Source: Escarpia spicata
Lineage: Eukaryota; Annelida; Polychaeta; Sabellida; Siboglinidae
Assembly (NCBI GenBank): GCA_963995525.1
Contig: OZ023207.1
Span: 31,185,114 to 31,249,113 of the forward strand
Length of the DNA: 64,000 bases
Reading direction: 5' to 3'
Shown: in pieces, positions 36,105-48,440 of the stretch
Layout of the letters: the number at the start of each line of letters is the position of its first letter
Position numbering within the stretch: position 1 is the first letter of the stretch
The notes under the pieces: generated by a model
The model's database searches: none
What the model was told of the DNA's origin: nothing
The model's input: the letters and a program-made list of their open reading frames with translations, nothing else
Program-made: the position numbers and the translations under genes

Positions 36105-38588
36105 CTGGAAGACAAACCATTAACTATGAACATTTTCTAAAATGTCACAACATAACTAGACCGGAACAGTTTCTACAATTATAAAACATTGTTATATCAC
36201 TCCAGCTCTCGACACTCTTCAGACATCTTCTGTGACATTATGTAATTACTTTGCAGAGTTCAGTTGGACAGTGAAGAAGTGCCCAAGAAGGTCATGAAAG
36301 TGCCATCAACTATATTGATCATATTGTTTCTTCTTATTACTCACAGTTTCGTTTTTCTACCCACACTATTTGCCAAGCCAGCATCATTCAATTGAATGTG
36401 AAGAAGTGCACACGTGTATTAATATATGATACTTGTCAGAATGGATCGTTATTTTTGGGGGGGGACCGAGTTATTAATAATAAGGAATTGCATGCCTCAT
36501 CATCACACATTAGTTCCATTAATATAAACGTATGTCTGTATGGACGTTTCTGCAATATGTCATTGCATTACAACACTGTGCAAACATATCACAGATTCCC
36601 ATAAGTAAACCTGTTACAGCCCGTAAATAAATATGCTGTAACTCGGAACAAAACCAAAGCCAACAAAGCTATCACCAGATAAAATGTAATTATTAAGTAG
36701 AAGTCCTGCTTTCCATAATATGTTAACGTGGAATATGGTATAGCAAATAAATTACGTTTGAATGAAAATACAGATAAACAAATCAATAGTTGGTAAAATA
36801 ATGGAAATTGATAACCCCCTGAAATGAACATGCCTATATCATTATTTTCACAATGGGTATCCTTAAATACCGTTTCTTCTTTGTTCTCTGATCTATGACA
36901 TGGCTATCATCAGTTGATCGTGTCTAGACATAACTTTGGCGTGTGTAGCATCCCCTTTTACGAATTTCATTCGGCACAGATCTGCACTATATGGCAAATC
37001 ATAAGTTGCAGTGTACAATGAGCTATCCACCAGTTTAACAATTTTTTTAAAAGTCGTTTGTAATAATTCACTGTTGTAAAATACTTTTTAATTTTGAACA
37101 CATCCAAGATTCCAGAATAAGGTGTACAAGGATTTATACACAATAGAGGTGTAATTAGTCGCATTGTTAATAGTAGTATGTTTCATGTACGCACGCACAC
37201 ACACACGCACCAACACACGCACGCACACACATACTGGACAGACATGATACTGTACAAATGTCTAAAGTCACACAAGACACTAAAAAGGGATAACAATTAT
37301 ACAGGCGTTTATCCAATACAATACAGTACAGTCTTCACGCTTCCACCCCCTTCTATGGCCTGCCGCCGGTTCACGTAGGTTTCTTAAGCACGACTAGATC
37401 TGTTAGGAGGTGTTTACTTTCGGAAGTTCCTGCCGTGTGCTTCCGATATTTCTTCAGTAGCTCCTTCGTTGTCCTCATGTACACATCTTATTCCGACGAC
37501 TGAAGGGGTTGTCTGTCGGGTCCAATGGGCGACCGTAACTCGAGTTGAAGATGTGAAAATTTTCCAGCAGAACACTTTCTTTCGTCGCTGATACCCGGCG
37601 TCGACTTCCTCTTTATAGTCCAAATCATGGAACGAACATTTGAAGAGAGATAAGATGTGGACTGAAACATATAACGCTCTCTATATAAGGGATCTTCTGA
37701 ACACTACGTCGATGTACAATATTGCACCAAGTTAATTTTATGAAGGAACGCAAAACATAAATCGGCACCATCGGAGGTACGGCACTCAGAACAGTTTCAT
37801 TGATCGTGAAAATCTACTGTCAAACAATCAGACGGCTAAGTCTCTTTGGAAGTTGTGAACGACGCCTCTAAAATGTAGCGTTTCCTGCATATTTGTCAAT
37901 ATTTTCAACATCAATATGGCTTTTTCACGCCGACATCGCCTCGCACTTGTGCTACTGATCCTTCCGTCCCACTAGTTCACGCCTTCTCCACCAAAGCAAA
38001 CTCTTTAAAGGAATACAAATCACCTCTTTTTTAAATACGTATGAATCACTGTGTTGACGATGTTATGTTGATGACGTTTTGTTGCCGTCTGGCATTTACT
38101 CGACAATTGTTCCGTTCCGCTGCTTCACACCTAATATATCAAAGCAAACACTAACGGAGTAAAACAAATCATATTTAAATAGACTATAGTCAAATGAATC
38201 ACTGTGTTTACAAAATCATGTGCATTCTGTTGCGGTCGATCGTAGTAATTGTTTTAAAAGACTATCTGCGACGGTTTACAGATCTCTTTGAATCTGATCT
38301 GCAATTCACCAAAAAGGAGATGGACATCGAAGGTTTCCTTTGCCAACCCTGACCAGAGCTACGTGTCAATCATGTTATGTTCATGTTTCCGAGAACACCA
38401 ACGCTCGAATCCACTTCCTGCCGTTTCGAAACGTTGGCAATGTCAATATACCCACTGTTTTTGTGTATTTCGAAAGTTGGTCGCCCTGGTTTATAAAAAG
38501 GTGGTAAAATATCCCACACACAAAAACTGGTAAACCTTTGTCGTGGACTCACAGAGTCGATGCGCTCAGTCTACGATAACTCGGAGGG
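36105..38588. other. Unassigned sequence
   Basis: A short (CA)n/CACG tract at 37190-37228. A minus-strand frame at 37380-37670 (ELLKKYRKHTAG near its end) is open apart from one TAA; it may be an old coding remnant but is unidentified. Nothing else is supported. Confidence 0.3.
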
Positions 38589-38692
38589 GCGCTGCATTAG
38601 CTGCATTAGCTGCATTAGCTGCATTAGCTGCATTAGCTGCATTAGCTGCATTAGCTGCATTAGCTGCATTAGCTGTATTAGCTGCATTATCT
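38589..38692 (+). repeat. 9-bp minisatellite (GCATTAGCT)n, about 11 copies
   Basis: Near-perfect 9-mers that read as Ala-Ala-Leu in one frame. Followed by a short ATT/ATTATT tract at 38702-38740. Confidence 0.9.
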
Positions 38693-38739
38693 GTGTCACG
38701 ATGTTATTATTATTACTGTTATAATTATTATTATTATCA

Positions 38740-39690
38740 TTGGGGGAAGTGTACCGATATCGAATCCCCTAACTTCCGAGCGATGTTTCCTCATTCCTGT
38801 ACGCGATACCGATATCTATTATAGGACAGGCCACGAGTTAATACAAGCTCTCTGTGCAAGCAAGAAATAGAGTCAATGTATTTGTTATTATTCCAAAAAA
38901 TGAAGAAAAAAAAGTTAATTTTTCTTAATTTGTCAAATTTTTGTAATATGTGACATATATTGGAGTACAGTGGTCCTGGTATTGGATCAGGTGGTCCAAT
39001 ATAGATGCTTCTGGTTCATTATAGGGCATCAGTCAATTCTTGATTCTTTGAAAGAAACCGAGGTTCAACACACACTTCATTCTTGTAAATAGTGTCTTCT
39101 CTTGGCCGTAGAAATCGGTGATTTTGGGATGGGAGACAGTATTGCAGGAGTGATAACCTTTCTACCCAGCTATGGTTGATCACTCAGCTGGGGCAGCTGT
39201 GCTTGAGACTAATGCTTCAATCATAATGACCATCATCGTCACTCAGATTTAGGTATTTGACCGTAATTGCATCACACTCCTGAAATTCCGTCCCAAATTC
39301 AAGTACACTATCTCCAACGCAGATAGGCACTGATCGTCGTAGACAGCGTGCCGTCGCTACGTTCTCTCTCTCCCTAACCATCTCACTGGGATTCGCCATC
39401 GATGCGAATCTGTCCTCAATAGACGCGTAACACAGTCTCTGAGGTAGATCTACGTTCACCGTTATCTTATCAATGGTTTCATAAAGACCAAAGTTGTCAT
39501 AGCATATGTGTAATCATGTTTGATTATCCCAGAGCGATAGCAGAAGTCATTTCTCGTATTCGTATTCACAAGTCCTTTAAATTGTCATCGTTGTCTCTTT
39601 CTGCATGCTGTATATCGAGATCGTCACAACTAACAACGGCTCAGAAGAAATAACGTCCATCTGCGTTGGTTGCGACACTATGTCTGCTGC
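38740..39690. other. Unassigned sequence with one coding-like minus frame
   Basis: At 39217-39459 the minus strand is open for about 80 codons with a balanced, charged composition (CYASIEDRFASM, SEMVRERENVATARCLRR). No good start or splice sites are evident and I cannot name a family. Confidence 0.25.
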
Positions 39691-39694
39691 TTGT

Positions 39695-40030
39695 GGATGG
39701 GCATGTTTCATTGGACTGTTGCTCGCTCGTGGACAGGCTTTGGTTCTTGGATTGTTGCTCGCTTGTAGATGGGTCATTGGACTGTTGTTGTTCTCTCGCG
39801 GACAGGCATGGCTTGTTTATCGTTTATAGAAGTGCTTGAGTTGGTTGTGACATGCCTGAAACCATTCTGCATGTTGACTGTGGATGAGCTCAGTTCATTG
39901 AGTTGTTCCTTGCGGGTGGGCAGACATGGATAATTGGACTGTTGGTCGCTCCTGGTCAGGCTTCGGTTGTTGGACAGTTGCTTGCTTGTGGACGGACATG
40001 GGTCAGAGGAGTGTTGCTCGCTCTTTGTTT
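39695..40030 (+). repeat. Degenerate minisatellite (TTGGACTGTTGCTCGCT units)
   Basis: Diverged repeats built on TTGGACTGTTGCTCGC and GTGGACAGGC; six or more units. In one frame they read as hydrophobic IGLLLARGQA-like repeats, but stops interrupt. Confidence 0.6.
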
Positions 40031-40589
40031 CAGCTTACTCAGGCCTCGACATTAGCCTGACTCTACCAAGTATAATAGGACAACCCTAGACTAACTTTTA
40101 TTTTTTATTTGAATCAATGTTTGTTTTGTTGCATTTTTGTTATAATTAATTAAATAACGGCAAACTCAGTCATGCGTATACGATGGCGTATATGCACTGC
40201 CAAACTCATTTGTATCAGCCCGCGTGATTCACGAATGGCGGGGGTCATTAATTATTCACCCAATAAGCTGTTTTATTACACGTTGGCTATGGATGGCAGG
40301 CAATCTCAACTGTCTGCATGATAAAACGCTAGTGCATATAATATTCCATCATAGAAAAGTATCAAGGAAATTTGTTATACTGTCAAACATTTAGTAGCAT
40401 TGTTAAAGACCATGGCTGCAGTGGTGGGTCTTGTAATACAGCTGTGCCTTGGACGGAACAAGAGCAAGCACTCCGGACAGCGTTCACATTGTCGCACACC
40501 GACGCGTTGTTAACATCAGCATCAGTCCTCGCCAGTCATAACTATAACGTGATACACATGGTATCGACGTTCAGATGCACATTTATCAT

Positions 40590-42000
40590 AGTATAATGTG
40601 CTTGATCCTGGCAATGCTGGCCTTAGCATTCAGCTTTAGGCATATCCAAAACCACGAAATGCTTGTGATGTGCTGAGGACAGCCAGCTAAAGTATCAAAC
40701 CACGAGATGAAAATAGGTCGGTGACGTCTCAGATTTTGCATTAATAGCAGTCTTCGGAGTGATACCACGATTCAAAATCTTCATTTAACTTTGCTTCATC
40801 ACTTCTTATAGTCGCTATCTTAATTTTGTAAACGATGTGCACAAGTAATTAAGAACTTCGGAAAAGTCAGCATGACGTCGCTCCAAGCGAATCTTAGACT
40901 TTGTGGTCTTCTTCAGTGAAGCGACAAACAGGCACCTCGGCACCAACATATGTTTGTACAAAATCCGGGCCAGTAACTTTTCAAATCTACTGGCCTCCTT
41001 GGCTGGCCTCCTTGGCAAACTTTAGATGCAAATGAAACACCTTCCTTAAATCCACCTAACCAATTAATTGCTGGTGTGTCTCCAGTTACAGCAACAACAG
41101 CTCCTTCGATGTTTTATCTGACATCAGATATATATATTCCTCCTTGACTCAGTTTAGTGACTGTTTCGATACATTCAGCCAATAATTTATCTGGGCCAAA
41201 ACATTTCTTATCTAAATGATTTGCCATTCCATGAAGGTAAATACTACTCACTTTTGACCTAAACTGAGAAAGTATATTACCCTGTGTGAAGTAAAACATG
41301 GTCATTTTATTTGTTTAACATGGGCACCAACTGGATTCACTGGTTCAATTTCATCTGTATATAAGACGATTTGAAGAACTGAATTGTTCCTCTGAAACAG
41401 GGGGTGTTTCTGCATGTATCAACCATCATATAAATCATACATAGTATCTCCAGGAGTGTTTGTGGGCATGCTGCCATGTCTCGGGCATTTCAAATAGACT
41501 CTGAAGGCTTCCTTGGAAAGGGATGACGTCTCATTTGTCTCACACCTGATTAAATTCTTATAGCCCTTTCCCCCAAATATACCTATTCTGGTTGTAAGTC
41601 ATTGCAAGCATTTGCATAAAACTTTTCTCTAAGATACTGCGACCCACAAATAGTGAAATGGACTAATTTCCATGCTAGGAAAGTTTAAGTCTTGTCCTGG
41701 ATTTTGGAGTATACATTCTCTCCTGTATGCGTGTAAGTCCGTCAACACATCTTTAAATGTGTTTAGCTCTTCGTTGAATGCCCTATCGGACAAACCATGT
41801 TGTTCGTTCAATAATTACACATAACTAGCTGTTGCATGTTCATGTGACATCATGGGAGAATGTTCATTGCGCTGTACATTCTCGTTACCTCCCATCGGAA
41901 ATATATTCATTTCATCTTCATTCTCTGAATGATTGTCAGCTTTTTGTGGAACATTTACAATGCCCAACTGAACATGAAACCAGAAAGTTTGGGTCATGTT
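40590..42000 (-). pseudogene. Decayed coding region of a transposon-type multicopy protein
   Basis: Minus-strand pieces run in a consistent order: DVLTDLHAYRREC (about 41710-41770), GDTMYDLYDG (41424-41452), VLQIVLYTDEIEPVNPVGAH (about 41320-41385), FTQGNILSQFRSKVSSIYLH (about 41235-41295), a CIETVTKLSQGGIY segment (41120-41180), then VVAVTGDTPAINWLGGFKEG (about 41030-41095). This order (DGS..QEHP, LQLILY-DD-E--NPLG, FTLGN--P-YRS, V-G-V-GDT----GGFKE) is one I recall from multicopy uncharacterised proteins tied to mobile elements in aquatic invertebrates and fish. At least five stops or frameshifts break it. Identification is from memory. Confidence 0.45.
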
Positions 42001-42399
42001 TGTGATTTCTAGTAATGTGCCATGTGAATTTTCTCTAACTAGGTGTATGAAAATAGCTTATTGGTCACTAGTGAACATTGTCCATGATGTATCTAGACTG
42101 GTTTTTGATATATCACAATCGGTGATTAACTAATTATATATATATATGGATACTACATGCATATAAACTGTTGAAGAGGTGGACGCGGAAACAAAAAGAC
42201 AAAATGTACTAGTTTGAATGATATTCATGTTGGATTGCGAAGATCGTGTGGATTTATATGGTGACCATATTACGATAAACGCCGAAACGCCTGTAATACC
42301 ATGCATTTAGTTGACCCGAAATTCAACTCCATTGTTAATAACTACACACCAAGTTGTTTACCCGAATATGACGGGCTTTTATGACTCAACGTCTGAAAC

Positions 42400-43020
42400 A
42401 CCAGTCACGACAAGTCGGTGGGTATTGCGCTATCAATCAGGAATGGAATTCACCTATTCATATGTTGGTTCGGAATTTATGTCAACCGGAAACTACGAGA
42501 CGTTTATTGCAAGTCGAAAAACTAGCACCATGCATAACGGCAGCTCGCACTCACGCACACGCACAGACATACGCCAAACACGCACCACACACACACACAC
42601 GCACACACACACAGACACACAGACACACAGACACACAGACACACAGACACACAGACACACAGACACACAGACACACAGACACACAGACACACAGACACAC
42701 AGACACACAGACACACAGACACACAGACACACAGACACACAGACACACAGACACACAGACACACAGACACATTCATACACACAGTGTGCGTTCGCGTACT
42801 TTGCGTTCTTACGAACACGCGTGCGTGAGTGCGTGCGCATGCGCATCTGTGAATGAATTTTAATGTTTGTAAGTAGACGTACAACAATTGTATGAGGAAT
42901 GGTGGTTGACTGATATTATTTTTTTAGTTAGTAATGCCTACAGCGGAGGTCAGTTGAACAACTCCTGTTAAGATAACGTTTTGTTGGGTGAGTCACCAGG
43001 TGCCAGTACAAGTGAAAACA
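42400..43020 (+). repeat. Segmental duplication, copy 1, part A
   Basis: Sequence from CCAGTCACGACAAGTCGG through a CA-rich array to the phrase CCAGTACAAGTGAAAACAGT closely matches 56645-57180 in the same orientation. Copy 2 carries the last part three times in tandem. Confidence 0.8.
42590..42775 (+). repeat. Octamer microsatellite (ACACAGAC)n
   Basis: About 22 near-perfect 8-base units inside the duplicated block. The corresponding place in the other copy (56790-56930) holds ACGC and CA repeats instead. Confidence 0.95.
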
Positions 43021-43021
43021 G

Positions 43022-43070
<49 letters not shown>

Positions 43071-43085
43071 AATGTACATGGTACA

Positions 43086-43129
<44 letters not shown>

Positions 43130-43222
43130 ATGTACATTGGTATAGGATCCAGTGGGTCCAATGATACATTTTATATACTGTATATATATATATATACAGT
43201 ATATAAAATGTACCATTGGATT
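43022..43222. repeat. Two adjoining TA-cored palindromes
   Basis: First palindrome: ACCAATGTACATGGTA at about 43068 is mirrored by TACCATGTACATTGGT at about 43126, around a TA tract and after a further TA tract. Second: CCAATGATACATTTTATATA at about 43158 is mirrored by the complement ending near 43220, around a short TA core, with one mismatch. Both share the CCAATG end. Neither is present in the second copy of the duplication. Confidence 0.8.
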
Positions 43223-43494
43223 ATATATGTATGTATATATACCGTGTACTGCCTGTACGCCGTCTCGCCTTCTCGCCCGGCCGGGAAGTAACTCGATTCA
43301 TATAGGATCCACTGTGTTAGAGATAGACACCACCACTCTCTATACGACAGGTTACACATTTCTCCCCTGTGTGTGATATTTTACTTCCCCTGACATAGAT
43401 AGCAGATAAAGGGAACAAACGGCTTGCAGCGTTTCTACCGAAACAAAACAGACAACGTGAGGTGAACGAAATTGCCTAAGTTTCGGAACGGCGG

Positions 43495-43585
43495 CAGGTG
43501 GAATGGAATCGAACCATCGCCTCATCGATCGATAGTCTGTCGCTGTACCGCGCGACTACCGCTCAACGTGCAGTCTACCAAAACA
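43495..43585 (-). mobile_element. tRNA-like SINE head (candidate)
   Basis: The minus strand contains a perfect B box, GGTTCGATTCC, preceded at about tRNA spacing by TTGAGCGGTAGTCGCG, a plausible diverged A box. The cloverleaf is not convincing, so a SINE or tRNA pseudogene is likelier than a working tRNA. Confidence 0.4.
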
Positions 43586-43879
43586 CAAAGTGTCCCGACA
43601 TCATCTGTCCACATGTTACCTACATTTGACACTTACTGGATGATATGACATTATTTGAACATTAAATAATATATATAAAGAGGTTATGTTTTTGCAGTAA
43701 ACACGTCGCCCCGAGTTTACGGTCACCCTGACCTGCTGCCATCTGGGAGCGGCGTACAGTCAGTAGTCGTGACACAGTTATTTTGACCACTGCTCCCGCC
43801 TGTGTGACAAGCTCACGGTGTAATGTGTTACGGCATTCAATAACAACTACGAAGTCCGGGGATATTACTTACTCACTCA

Positions 43880-44455
43880 CTGTCCCATAACCAGGCAGTT
43901 GTTGGCGCACCACTGATGACTTGGCGCAGTGCCTTGCAGGATGGTTTTTGCAAGGCCGGTTGATTTAGTAACATGACCATACCACTTTAGTGTTTATTTC
44001 TCTACTGCCGTCGGGAGGCTTCAAAGGGTCCGCTGACTTGTTTAATTTTGCTGCGGACTTCTTCGTTGGTGAAATCGTCCTTGTATGAGGGGCGCAGGAT
44101 CTCTTGCGGTAGCATCTCATCTCCATCGCCTTGGGTTTTTCTTTGCAGGTCTGCTGTAATGGACCATATCTCGCAAGCTTAAATTAATACTGACACCATA
44201 AGGGAGCGCATCAGGCTGATTTTGGAGCTGAGTGAGATGTTATCCTTCCAGATGAGTTTTAGTCTTGTCAGCGCTGCCGTTGTCTGTCCAATCCTGGATA
44301 GCACTTCAGGTTTGTACCCCTCATCTGTGATAATTGCATTCACAGGCATTTGAATGTGGATACTACTATGTCCTGAAGGTGCAATATAAATACGCGAACA
44401 TAACCACCCATTCAGGAATCTACGAAGCGTCCCGGTTTTGGAAGTTTTCACTTAA
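43880..44455 (-). mobile_element. LINE C-terminal fragment (same family as 18575-18945)
   Basis: The minus strand reads RIGQTTAALTRLKLIWKDN and SLMRSLMVSVLIYACEIW, then in shifted frames YKDDFTNEEVRSKIKQV and KSTGLAKTILQGTAP. This is the region after the RT domain of a non-LTR element. It is part of the segmental duplication; the sister copy is at 59470-60110. Confidence 0.6.
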
Positions 44456-44559
44456 GGACAGTGAAGTCATAAACATAAATATATAGGGATGATTATAATG
44501 ATATAGTTTATACTATAAAAGGTATGTTGATTTTTAACGTGGTATACATTCCATCTGAC

Positions 44560-44818
44560 AGCTCAGAAGGTATTATGTTTACCAGGTCAACTTATTTGGG
44601 AGGTATTCAGTCTCGTTGAGATTAATACCTGACGGCTATCGTATTCGTTCACACATGCTCAACTGTATGCAGCCATTGCTACCCAATTCTACCCTTGACT
44701 AAAATGGAGTAACGTCTATTCAACAACATTGACCAGGCTTCAAAAAGATAACCACAGAATTCAAGCCTTCGTCCTCTCATTTGAGACACGTTTAACTACT
44801 ACGCCAATGCGCCAAAAT
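44560..44818 (-). mobile_element. tRNA-derived SINE
   Basis: On the minus strand the head reads TGGCGTAGTAGTTAAACG (A-box-like) and, about 40 bases on, GGCTTGAATTC (diverged B box), as in tRNA-headed SINEs. A tRNA-unrelated body follows to about 44560. The sister copy at 60235-60487 is about as diverged as the surrounding duplication. Confidence 0.5.
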
Positions 44819-44904
44819 CGACGCATACTTGGGGAATTGAGCAGGTCCTACTAAGTATATTTCACGTTAAACATGAATATAAATGTATATATATATATAT
44901 ATTT

Positions 44905-45034
44905 CGGACGAGAAGCGCTGACAATGATCCAAAATGAACGTATGAAAAAATATATATATATATATATAAATTCATACGTATGAATAGATATATCCATACG
45001 TTCATTTTGGATCATTGTCAGCGCTTCTCGTCCG
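44905..45034. repeat. Perfect 40-bp inverted repeat around a TA tract
   Basis: 44905-44944 is the exact reverse complement of 44995-45034; the 50-base spacer is mostly (TA)n plus a palindromic TTCATACGTATGAA. The right arm belongs to a dispersed repeat also present at about 56100-56130 and 60575-60620. Both of those copies lack the left arm, so the inverted arm was added here. Confidence 0.9.
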
Positions 45035-45091
45035 AGACGCCAAAGCTCTCTCACCTGTTTTTAGTATTCATTCGCTTCTTTCTGCATATGT

Positions 45092-45150
45092 GCCGTAACT
45101 TCATAAGATGCTGAAGAAGACCGCAGGATGCGTTTGGCATATCCAAACCA
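45092..45150 (+). repeat. Short segment repeated in inverted sense at 60842-60898
   Basis: CGTAACTTCATAAGATGCTG and the following 35 bases occur as the reverse complement just past the other end of the second duplication copy. Confidence 0.6.
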
Positions 45151-45657
<507 letters not shown>

Positions 45658-45675
45658 GTGTGTATAATAGTATTT

Positions 45676-45926
45676 GTTTGTGTTTATTCACCATTTTGTA
45701 ACACTGGATAATGTGAATAAATATAATTTTTAAATGTGAATGAAAATATATGGATACTATCTCAGCGAAGCCAATGCTATTATTGCGCCACCCTATGTAA
45801 ATCTCATCACATGCAAAAACAGACCGTGAGATTATCAATGGACACTCTCTTTGGCGTTTCTCTGTGATGTTCTGACCAAAACATAGCCCACACAAATCCA
45901 AAGCGTGGTTGATTTGTTGCAACATA
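45676..45926 (-). repeat. Dispersed repeat, inverted partner of 55664-55872
   Basis: About 250 bases matching 55664-55872 in reverse complement (TTACAAAATGGTG end; coding-like phrase NHALDLCGLCFGQNI). Both copies end at a dinucleotide microsatellite: (TG)n here and (TA)n there. Confidence 0.8.
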
Positions 45927-46394
45927 TATTTTCTAGTTGTAAGATTCCAGAATATATACTTATAACGATTGCTATAAATTAACATTCCTTGCTTATGGGA
46001 GTGCAAAACGTTAACATTATCCCAGTCCACTATGGTAATATACCGTGACTATAAACGTGTTGGTAGTTTTCCACTGGATACCTATCTAGACACGTACCGC
46101 AAGATACGTGCCTCCTCGCTCGTATCTCCTAGCTCAATGTCAAAATGTCTCATCGATTCGCTTCTGTCAAAGAGTCAACGAGGAAAGTATCTGTCATGTT
46201 ATTTTGTGAACACGCAAAGTTTCGTGGTTAATAAAAGCGACTTAAAGATGATCCTTTCACAGTCGTGTTTGTTGCCACCGAGTAGTCGGTGGTGCACATG
46301 CCGTAAATTAATGTATGTGCGATGGGTAGACTACCTTTGTAAATGTCATCTTGCGATGCAGCCTAAATTGCATTTCATGGTGTATCAACCAAAG
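45927..46394. other. Unassigned sequence
   Basis: A plus frame at 46032-46397 is open for about 120 codons. It is Ser/Leu-rich, without a recognised motif, and not convincing as a gene. Confidence 0.25.
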
Positions 46395-47035
46395 TGACGT
46401 GGATGGAGTTATTAAATGGAAGTAACAGGATGGGAATAACTGGATGATAGTAACTGGGTGATATAAATTGAACGGAAGTAATTGGATCGTATTAATTGGA
46501 TGGAAATAAATGGGTGGACGTAAGTGGATGGGAACAACTGGACGTGAGTAAAAAAATTGGAGTAACGAGATGGGAGAAATTGAACGGATGTAAATGGATG
46601 GGATTAACTGGATGAAAGCAACTGGACGAACTAACTGGATGGCAGCAACGAGATGGGAGTAACAGAATTGGAGTAAATGGATGGAAGTAATTAGATGGAA
46701 ATAATTGGATGGAAATAACTGTATGGAAATAAATGGATGGGAATAACTGGTTGAAAGTAATTGGATGACAATTACTCTATGGAAATAAGTGGATGGAAGA
46801 AACCGTATGGCAATAATGGGATTTGAAGTAAATTGATCTGATAAACTAGACGGGACTAACTGGATTTAAGTAACTGGATGGAAATAATTGGATATAAGTA
46901 ACTGGATGGAAATAAGATTAAAGTAACTGGATGAAAGTACCTAGTTGTGAGTAACTGGATAGGAGAATCTGGGTGGAAGTAAGTGGATGTGAGTAAGTGA
47001 ATTGAAGTAACCGAATTGGAGTAACTAGATGGAGG
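46395..47035 (+). repeat. Degenerate minisatellite (GGATGGAARTAACT), about 40 units
   Basis: About 640 bases of diverged 14-16-base units with a GGATGGAAATAACT consensus. Divergence between units is high, so the array is old. Confidence 0.8.
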
Positions 47036-48435
47036 GTATTGAAATCAGCAGGAACACAAAGGAAAACTGCCATCCGGTTAAAGTTTATATAACAACATAA
47101 AGCAACATCCTTACTGAAATATGTTTATCTCCGAGTTTCCTCTCGTACCATAAATACCTGACATGTTTTATTAGTCTACGCAATGATCCTAATCTTCGAA
47201 TTTTTAACATCAACTTCGACCGTCATGTTCTACTCCTCATTTTGATTGTCATGCGACAGTCTCAGTATTACAATATGTAAAGGCGCAACTGCGTAACAAA
47301 AACATGTTAGCGCGTTATTCGCGTTATGCACGACAAAACACTGATGCTGCTGTTGTTATATATATTTAATAATACCCAATGTTGGTTTATATTTATGTAT
47401 TTTCACCATACGTGTTTTACCGATCTGACTTTAGAGTTTTTTTTAACAAAACGCATTCTGTCTTCGTTTCTTAGACTACCTTATATAAACGCAGTTAAGT
47501 CCTACCTTTAGCATTTTCTCAATCGAGACTGTGGTCCAGCGACTATTACCTTTCAGCGAAATTGATCGTAATTATGTGGTGACTGTAGCAATATACGAGG
47601 GATGTGCATTGTTGTTGGTATCAGTGAACTATATTAAAATGACGGCAGACAGTTGTCGCTGTAAGCAAATGCTTGATGGAATTTTATATAAAGAAAAACG
47701 TTTTGGGCCAGAATTTCAACAAAATAACACTGCAGCACTGAATCGCCTGCACTGGTTGCCGGTGAAGTAACGAGTCCAGTACAAGTGATTCGTTGATGTA
47801 TTCATTACTCGTAGATGTATTATTATTATTATGTTTATTCTCTGGTACATTACTTTATCGTTTATAAACAAACGTTTACCTTGGATTTTAGTGTATAAAA
47901 CAGTTATTATTATTATTAAAATATACTACGGAAAACCCGAACGCTGTAGGAGTTCGGTATTCATTTTTGATGGCTTAAATGACCTGTTGCTAGGCTACTC
48001 GTCACATGGTGGATAGGTAATTTGAACCGGGTTACGTATATCTACGTCAAATCTACGTCAAACGTACAAGCGAGTGGGCCACAGCGTTGTCTTTCACGCA
48101 CGCTAGGTGGTAAACATACACACAATTGCCTACACTGTCACAGTATCACGTATTGAATGAGCGTTTGATGTTGCGGGTTGTTTTACTCGTCGCTGTTTGA
48201 CGTTTGTCCTGGGAGAGACTTCGACGTGAACTTTATTCATGCTTCGCCACGATAACAATACAGGTTCGTAGATTGGATGGTCCCGAAAATTATAAATTCA
48301 CGGGGGGAATTTGAATTATACATTGTTTTATAGCCATACAAAGGAAACATACAATTGATATAATTTAATGTTCATGAATGAATCGAGTTAATTCCGCAGA
48401 CCGTGTTCAATATCGACATCATACTCAGGACTGAG
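47036..48435. other. Mostly unassigned; one LINE scrap
   Basis: At about 47715-47840 (plus) NTAALNRLHWLPVK is followed by a stop and, after a gap, (ATT)n: a scrap of the CR1/L2-type C-terminus seen at 4840-6655 and 31150-31855. Nothing else is supported. Confidence 0.4.
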
Positions 48436-48440
48436 TGATT

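Larger units (their letters stand above)
43672..45090 (+). repeat. Segmental duplication, copy 1, part B
   Basis: From AAAGAGGTTATGTTTTTGC to the CATTCGCTTCTTTCTGCA region this matches 59262-60680 in the same orientation and order (anonymous block, antisense LINE piece, SINE, TA tract). The extended co-linearity means the block was copied as a whole and is not a set of independent insertions. Confidence 0.8.

Noticed and set aside
37380..37670. Minus-strand coding remnant
   Set aside because: About 95 codons with one stop, but no family recognised and no boundaries; noted only in the intergenic entry.
39217..39459. Possible tektin-like coiled segment on the minus strand
   Set aside because: A few spaced residues looked similar, but the upstream part does not fit and no exon signals were found.
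46032..46397. 121-codon plus frame as a gene
   Set aside because: No motif, no splice or promoter support, unremarkable composition, between repeats.
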